Of a DNA stretch of 52,735 nucleotides, positions 48,116-52,735 are shown piece by piece. The position numbers were made by a program, and so were the translations under genes. Source of the stretch: Bradyrhizobium sp. (lineage in GTDB: Bacteria; Pseudomonadota; Alphaproteobacteria; Rhizobiales; Xanthobacteraceae); contig NZ_JAURXB010000274.1 of the NCBI RefSeq assembly GCF_030654605.1, positions 1-52,735 of the forward strand, read 5' to 3'. Below the pieces are notes generated by a model. The model worked only from the letters and a program-made list of their open reading frames with translations. It did no database searches and was not told the DNA's origin. Within the stretch, counting starts at the first letter, position 1, and every line of letters starts with the position of its first letter.

Positions 48116-50910
48116 TTTCCGCTCCTGATGGCATCGAGCAGGCGAACCGCCGCGGCTTCTTTCGCCGCATCGCTGAGCCCCGGGTCCTTCGCGCGCTGCG
48201 CAAGATCCAGGAACTCACGATCAACGCCGAGAGGTCTGCCATCGGTTGCCTTGGTTTCCATCCTGCGCGTGAGTTGATAGAGCTTGCCTGCCTGGTGCAT
48301 GCGCTCGCCCGGCGTCGACATCTCGCCCAGCTCTTCGGCGTATTTGTTCAGACAGTCGTTTCGGAAGCCCGCAAGCTGGCGAGCATCCTGCGCGCGAACG
48401 CACGCCAGGGTCGCGGGATCTCGGCTGGTGACTTCACGCACGCTGCCCGTCGTCCACCGCGTGCCTTCCCCGATTTCGACGGGATCGTTGCCGTTCAGCC
48501 GGTGGGTGACGCGCGCACCATCGATCTTCTCGATGCTGCCGCTGGTCTGGTTCAGCATATCCTTGACCTTCAGCCCGCCCTCGCTGCGGAATGCCCCGCG
48601 TCCGGTGTTGTTGGCATAGACATTGATCTTGAGGTCATGCGTTCCGACCTCGATGCCTTCCGGCCTGCCGGGCGTACCTTTCGTCAGGTCCCTGCTCACC
48701 TGCCGAAGCGCGCCGTCGAATTCCTTCCGGAACAGTTCCGCGGCCCTGGCCCCAGCCGGCGTGCCATTGTGCATCGGGGTAAAGTCGACGTCGGAATCGA
48801 GACCGCGATAGTTCGGCCCCTTGAGTGCGTGGCTGCCGGTGTTCTGGATGCCGGTGATCGAGCCGCGCAATTCGGGATGCTTGGCATAGACGTTTTCCAG
48901 CGCCCGCTCTGTGGCTCTGATCTTCAGGTCGTAGCGCGCCGCATCGGCGGCGGCCTTGGCCTGCGGAGTGAGATATTTGGGATTCTTGGTCAGCGCCTCG
49001 ACCGCCTTGCCGTAGGCTGGCGATGCGGGATCGAGCCGCGCATGGGGATTCACCAGTCGGGCATTGAACCGCGGCCCGGCTTCACCGAGGGCTTCGTTGA
49101 TCGCACCGATCTGCCGCGTCGGATGACCCGCCGGCAGCTTGGCGGCGGCACGCTCCTCGACTTCGCGCTGCACGGCCCGCATGCCGGTACCCCAGATGCG
49201 GGTGCCGGAAGCGGGCGCTGGCTGCGCCGGCCTCGGCCAGAGCCGCACCTCGGTCTGGTGGGCCTTGGCGATCCACTTGGCCACGGTCGGAATCCCGGCC
49301 GCCATCTTCTGCCCCTCCATCATCGCCTTGCCGAAGAAATAGCTCTTCAATCCCGACTGCAGGCCCTGAATCGCCGCTTCCGATGCGCTTGCCCCACCCG
49401 CCAGCGAGGCCTGGGTTCCGCGGTACGACGCCAGCCCAGCCGACGCTGCGCCGCGCGTGAGCAGGACATCGGACGCCAGCGCACCGGTCTCGAGCGCGGT
49501 ATCCACCAGCGCGTCGCGATAGGTATAGGTGACCTCGAAGCCGGCGCGACCGAGGTTGACGGAGGCCTGTCCAAGGCGCCGTAACCGCTCGACGGAATTG
49601 GATGGGTCGGGCGCCAGCGCGAGATCGTCGGCGTGGAGGCGCATGCGCCAGATCAGCCGCTCGCGGTTTGCATCCAGTTCACCGGCGTGCTCCGCCTCGG
49701 TCTTGAGCCGGTCGAGATAACCTTCGATCCGGTTGCGTACCCGGTAGGCTTCGGCGATTTCCTCCTTCCGGATGGCGATCGCTTCCTTTGATTCCAGCCA
49801 GCGCTGGTGCAACTCCCGCACATCGGCGTCCTGTCCGGTTGCCATGTCGGTGAGGTCGCGGCGGTCCTTCTCCGCCAGTCCGGCCCGGCTCGCCATGTCC
49901 TGCTCGTAGGTATGGCGCCCCACATAGCCGCCGGAGAACGAGCTCCACACCTCGCCGCGCTCGTTGACGTCGCCATCGCGCGGTAAACGCGGCGGCACGA
50001 TCGTGGTCTCGGCTGTGGGCCCCACGAAGCCGCCGCGCTCGGCCGAATAGATCTCGCCGCCCTCGTTGCGGGCACCGTCGACCGGATCGAAGGTGCCGAC
50101 GCCGTCCTTCTCGCTGTATCTCCAGCCCAGCGCCTCGTATTTGCGCTTCCACGCCTCATAGGGATCCTCGGGCAGCCGGCCGCGCAGCAGATCGCGGATC
50201 GCTTGCAGCACTTCATCGCGCCGAACGCCGCTCGCTCCCAGCATCAGCAGCGAACCGAGCAGCGCCGTACCGCCGGCTAGCGCTGAGACCGCCGCGATCT
50301 CGGCTGGAGTAAGTCCCAGCGGCATTTCCTCGCCCACCGCCCACCCAGGGATCTCCTCGGTTGGTGCGGACGGGGATGGAGTGCTCGCGCCCTGAGGCGG
50401 GCGCGCGGGTTGAGAAAGATCGATCGACGCATGGATTTCCGCAACCATTGCATCGAGAAGACCCTCTACGGATTGACGAGGCAGCGCCATTGTGAGAACT
50501 CGGACCGCGTAAGGACCGCCGGCATGGCGCCAAGAGAAGCCGTTATTTGGATTGATGCCCTGACTTGCTGCATACGCTTTGGCCTGAGCCTCGCCGTCAA
50601 AGACGAACAGTGCAATGCCTCGAACATTTCCGTTGCACCACTCCATGAAGGTGCGCGCAGGTGGACCGGTATAATTGGGAATGTCACTGGCTGAGCCTTC
50701 CCACACGCGCGGCTGGCACGTTGCGCGGAAAAGTGAGTAGGTGTTTCTTCTCTCGATCAACTCCTTCCAGCGAAGGCGCTTCGACAAGTTCTCTGCCGAA
50801 CTTTGCCCCCCGAGGCGGATAGCCGCGAAGACTGCGCGATCGCGCTCCACTTGGGCCGCAGATGGAATCGCCCCGATGACAAGGCACCCGAGAACTATGG
50901 TGGCGAGCAC
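48112..50910 (-). CDS. Large multidomain membrane protein with nucleotidyltransferase-like C-terminus
   Basis: About 932 residues if started at the GTG at 50910. A CTG 6 codons earlier would add basic residues, and no ATG is available. Order: signal-like helix LATIVLGCLVIGAIPSAAQ (1-20); unknown domain with Cys in FRATCQPRV and MEWCNGN (30-140); Pro/Ser linker; membrane segment AAVSALAGGTALLGSLLMLG (about 205-228); a two-fold repeat NEGGEIYSAERGGFVG and NERGEVWSSFSGGYVG; a charged helical region (ELHQRWLESKEAIAIRKEEI). A long helical linker follows to about 680. At 691-710 (48781-48840) GS-x11-DSDVD fits the nucleotidyltransferase pattern, with a later HDLKINVYAN strand as possible third Asp. 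No known family matches the whole. It overlaps zinc-ribbon gene A. Confidence 0.7.
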   Translation of the reverse strand: MLATIVLGCLVIGAIPSAAQVERDRAVFAAIRLGGQSSAENLSKRLRWKELIERRNTYSLFRATCQPRVWEGSASDIPNYTGPPARTFMEWCNGNVRGIALFVFDGEAQAKAYAASQGINPNNGFSWRHAGGPYAVRVLTMALPRQSVEGLLDAMVAEIHASIDLSQPARPPQGASTPSPSAPTEEIPGWAVGEEMPLGLTPAEIAAVSALAGGTALLGSLLMLGASGVRRDEVLQAIRDLLRGRLPEDPYEAWKRKYEALGWRYSEKDGVGTFDPVDGARNEGGEIYSAERGGFVGPTAETTIVPPRLPRDGDVNERGEVWSSFSGGYVGRHTYEQDMASRAGLAEKDRRDLTDMATGQDADVRELHQRWLESKEAIAIRKEEIAEAYRVRNRIEGYLDRLKTEAEHAGELDANRERLIWRMRLHADDLALAPDPSNSVERLRRLGQASVNLGRAGFEVTYTYRDALVDTALETGALASDVLLTRGAASAGLASYRGTQASLAGGASASEAAIQGLQSGLKSYFFGKAMMEGQKMAAGIPTVAKWIAKAHQTEVRLWPRPAQPAPASGTRIWGTGMRAVQREVEERAAAKLPAGHPTRQIGAINEALGEAGPRFNARLVNPHARLDPASPAYGKAVEALTKNPKYLTPQAKAAADAARYDLKIRATERALENVYAKHPELRGSITGIQNTGSHALKGPNYRGLDSDVDFTPMHNGTPAGARAAELFRKEFDGALRQVSRDLTKGTPGRPEGIEVGTHDLKINVYANNTGRGAFRSEGGLKVKDMLNQTSGSIEKIDGARVTHRLNGNDPVEIGEGTRWTTGSVREVTSRDPATLACVRAQDARQLAGFRNDCLNKYAEELGEMSTPGERMHQAGKLYQLTRRMETKATDGRPLGVDREFLDLAQRAKDPGLSDAAKEAAAVRLLDAIRSGK

Positions 50911-51059
50911 GAACGATGAGCGGTGCAGCGCGTTCGTTCCGCAACTCCCGGCGAAGAGACGTGTCGCCCATGACCACGACTGCGAAGCGCCACCGGGGCC
51001 GCGTAGCCTGCGGCGATGGGCAGTTTCGCGGCGCTGAAGTTGAAAGTTGGCCCGGCCTC

Positions 51060-52037
51060 TCACTTCAATTCGGCTCCGCACTGGCCGCAGAAGCGGGCGG
51101 CGGGAGTCGCGGGATGACCGCATTGCTTGCAGAAGCGCGGCGCTGCGGCCGCCTTCGGCGCTTGCGGCGGCGCGGCGGGCTCCTTCAGCGCCAGCGCAAT
51201 GGCGTCGTGCACCAGCGTCCTCGCGTCGGCGGCGCTGACGGAACTGAGGCGCACCGCGGCCGGCGCTCCGGCCGGGCCGAGCGGTTCGATGACCCAGACG
51301 GCGGCGAAGCTGCGCAGAAATGCCAGCGTCGCGGAATCGAATCCGCCGGTCCGCCGGCGATCGACCGACAGCACCGCGGCGACGAGCGGCAATTCGAGAT
51401 GCGCGAAGGCGGTGACGAAGGCCGGTTGCGGCGACCACAATCCCGTCTTGCCCCGCGCGATCAACCCGCCGCGCGCCAGCACGTCGAGCCCTGCCAGCAG
51501 CCGCGCTTCCGTGACGTCGCCCGGGCCGAAAATCTGCGTCAGCATGCCCGACAGCCAGCGCGGATCGGGCATCGTCGCGCCGTCCAGCGCGCGCAGGTAG
51601 ATACTGTCCTCGTTGAGCGCGACCTGGCGCGTTGGCGTGCGCGCGAGCAGGCTCTCCAGTTCCGCTTGCCGGTGCGCATCCGCCATCGCCGCCAGCGCCC
51701 ACAATGCGGCGGTGTCGAGTTCGCTGCGATGGTCGACAGGGGCGAGCGGCTGATCGAGGCCGAGGGTTTCAACGACGAGGGATTCCGCCAGCGCGCCATC
51801 CACCGGGAATGACACCGCGGCGCCGCCCTCAGCGTCCGGCGTCACCGCCGCCAGCTGTTTGCCCGCGCCCGCGACTGCATAGCAATCCAGTCGCCGCCCG
51901 CCGTCGCGCGTCACTGTCGTCACCGCGATGCGCGCTGAGGGATCGGCGAGACCGGCGCGCACCGGCGGCGGCAATTGGCCGGCTTTTGCGGCGCGATCGA
52001 GCTGAACCGCATCCGGTGCAATCGTTTGAGTAGTCAT
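51060..52037 (-). CDS. Zinc-ribbon protein B, paralogue of zinc-ribbon protein A
   Basis: 325 residues, ATG at 52037 with AGGAGGA site. Starts MTTQTIAPDAVQLDRAAKAG, then a strand-rich N-domain (RIAVTTVTRDGGRRLDCYAV), a helical middle (ALWALAAMADAHRQAELESL, RWLSGMLTQIFGPGDVTEAR, LLAGLDVLARGGLIARGKTG), an alpha/beta segment (FLRSFAAVWVIEPLGPAG), and a C-terminal C4 zinc ribbon (RFCKQCGHPATPAARFCGQC). Cytosolic, no signal. It follows the partial large gene by 31 bases and precedes the complete large gene by 149, giving the order large-ribbon-large-ribbon. I do not recognise a named family. Confidence 0.8.
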   Translation of the reverse strand: MTTQTIAPDAVQLDRAAKAGQLPPPVRAGLADPSARIAVTTVTRDGGRRLDCYAVAGAGKQLAAVTPDAEGGAAVSFPVDGALAESLVVETLGLDQPLAPVDHRSELDTAALWALAAMADAHRQAELESLLARTPTRQVALNEDSIYLRALDGATMPDPRWLSGMLTQIFGPGDVTEARLLAGLDVLARGGLIARGKTGLWSPQPAFVTAFAHLELPLVAAVLSVDRRRTGGFDSATLAFLRSFAAVWVIEPLGPAGAPAAVRLSSVSAADARTLVHDAIALALKEPAAPPQAPKAAAAPRFCKQCGHPATPAARFCGQCGAELK

Positions 52038-52068
52038 GACATTCCTCCTGAGCGCGATTGCGCGCGTT

Positions 52069-52735
52069 CTATGGTGTCCATTTCAGCCCCTCGAACTGGC
52101 TGGAGAGTTTTTCGCTGAAGTCGCCGATGTCGGTGAAGCCGAGCCGCTCCAGCCTGCCTTCCAGCGTGTGCAGCACCGCGGCGTCGGGATGAACCGGCAG
52201 GTTGGAGGACTTCACCAGATCCATCGCCTGGCGCAGATTGCCGGGCAGCGCACCGGCCGGGATGTTCTGCGCGCCATAGGCCTTGCGCACGCTGTCCAGC
52301 GTATCGACACCCTTCTGCGCCTGCGCGATCGCCTCGAACGGATCACCGCGGCGCAAATTGCCGGTCACCTTCTCGTGGAACTGCTGCGCCAGTCCCTGCG
52401 GATCGGCGAGTTTTATCGGCTGTGACGGCGGCGCCACCTTGCCTGAGGCGATGTCCTTGAGCTCGGCAATCCGGGTGGTGCCGGTGCCTCCCGCCGCGCC
52501 GCCCGGTAGATTGACGCGCTCGCCGGTCCTGAGATCGGCGATCTGGTCGGAGTAGTCGCGGCCGGCCTCGCGGAAGGTGCGGTCGGTCGGAGTATGGCCG
52601 TGCTGCTCCGCCCACCACGCCTTCTGCTGCGCAGGGTCCATCCCCTTGGGGCATTTTGTCTTGTCGAAGAAGGTCAGCTCGGCGAAGGCGTCGTTGGAAT
52701 GCTGCTCCCACTTCGTCTTGGGCACCTCGACCCAC
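52069..52735 (-). CDS. C-terminal part of a second large protein of the duplicated module
   Basis: Reading frame open from the right edge to a TAG at 52071, about 222 residues visible. It reads VPKTKWEQHSNDAFAELTFF, then DPAQQKAWWAEQHGHTPTDR, a Gly-rich patch GGAAGGTGTTR, and a helical tail (RRGDPFEAIAQAQKGVDTLD, PDAAVLHTLEGRLERLGF). I saw no clear match to the end of the first large protein, but both end in helical, charged tails and each is followed by a zinc-ribbon paralogue. A GTG near 52725 could be a start, so a complete 218-residue protein is possible; the frame remains open to the edge. It cannot be assigned further without the next bases. Confidence 0.55.
   Translation of the reverse strand, partial: WVEVPKTKWEQHSNDAFAELTFFDKTKCPKGMDPAQQKAWWAEQHGHTPTDRTFREAGRDYSDQIADLRTGERVNLPGGAAGGTGTTRIAELKDIASGKVAPPSQPIKLADPQGLAQQFHEKVTGNLRRGDPFEAIAQAQKGVDTLDSVRKAYGAQNIPAGALPGNLRQAMDLVKSSNLPVHPDAAVLHTLEGRLERLGFTDIGDFSEKLSSQFEGLKWTP

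Noticed and set aside
50911..51702. Upstream extension of the large multidomain protein by over 260 codons
   Set aside because: The extension lies within the zinc-ribbon B gene in another frame and has shadow composition (Arg/Gly/Ala-rich). The signal-like helix near 50910 is a better start.
1..52735. tRNA or rRNA genes, CRISPR arrays, complete insertion sequences, phage genes
   Set aside because: I looked for characteristic sequences (tRNA arms with TTCGANTC, regularly spaced repeats, transposase motifs, integrase) and found none convincing. A covariance-model and transposase search would settle it.

Overview
The window looks like chromosomal DNA of a Bradyrhizobium-type alphaproteobacterium (Nitrobacteraceae). 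The evidence is high GC, several solute-binding-protein transport systems, a class I PHA synthase, and intergenic palindromic and long dispersed repeats of the kind I recall from Bradyrhizobium and Rhodopseudomonas. This placement rests on recognition, not on a database search. I saw no rRNA, tRNA, CRISPR array, complete insertion sequence or phage.

Layout. 1-2.6 kb: heavy-metal RND efflux pump (partial) and its adaptor. 2.8-6.0 kb: LysR regulator divergent from an orphan TctC-type binding protein and a tartrate/D-malate dehydrogenase. 6.2-6.9 kb: three very small genes. 6.9-9.0 kb: SBP56/methanethiol-oxidase family protein plus a membrane protein. 9.0-11.3 kb: repeat-rich decayed DNA holding a soxA remnant, a small gene and a truncated sugar-isomerase-like gene. 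11.3-16.1 kb: secreted-protein island with a caspase-like protein, three full and one broken member of a secreted paralogue family, and a small Cys-rich protein sharing the caspase protein's C-terminal motif. 16.1-21.6 kb: ketopantoate-reductase-like enzyme, PHA synthase, hemE and a divergent hemC.

21.9-33.1 kb: catabolic block. One arm is a CaiB-type CoA-transferase, an enoyl-CoA hydratase, a MaoC hydratase and a CitE-like lyase, a set that resembles itaconate or another C5-dicarboxylate breakdown. The other arm is mannonate dehydratase, an idonate-type dehydrogenase, a TRAP transporter, a FadR/UxuR-like regulator and a divergent mannonate oxidoreductase, that is, hexuronate/aldonate use. 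33.2-39.1 kb: MacA/MacB-type export pair and phosphoenolpyruvate synthase. 39.2-45.1 kb: a GH-A-type glycosidase divergent from a tightly overlapping operon of GH1 beta-glucosidase, glucokinase, PfkB kinase and an SbmA/BacA-like membrane protein lacking an ATPase domain.

45.2-52.7 kb: secreted hypotheticals (one YARHG protein), then a minus-strand array that alternates large multidomain proteins with paralogous C-terminal zinc-ribbon proteins. The complete large protein has an N-terminal signal-like segment, a central membrane segment, a two-fold glycine-rich repeat and a nucleotidyltransferase-like GS-x11-DSDVD motif, and it overlaps its zinc-ribbon partner by ATGA. A second zinc-ribbon gene and the end of a second large gene lie upstream. 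I do not recognise this duplicated module, and it is the best candidate here for an undescribed system. The caspase/secreted-paralogue island is the second.
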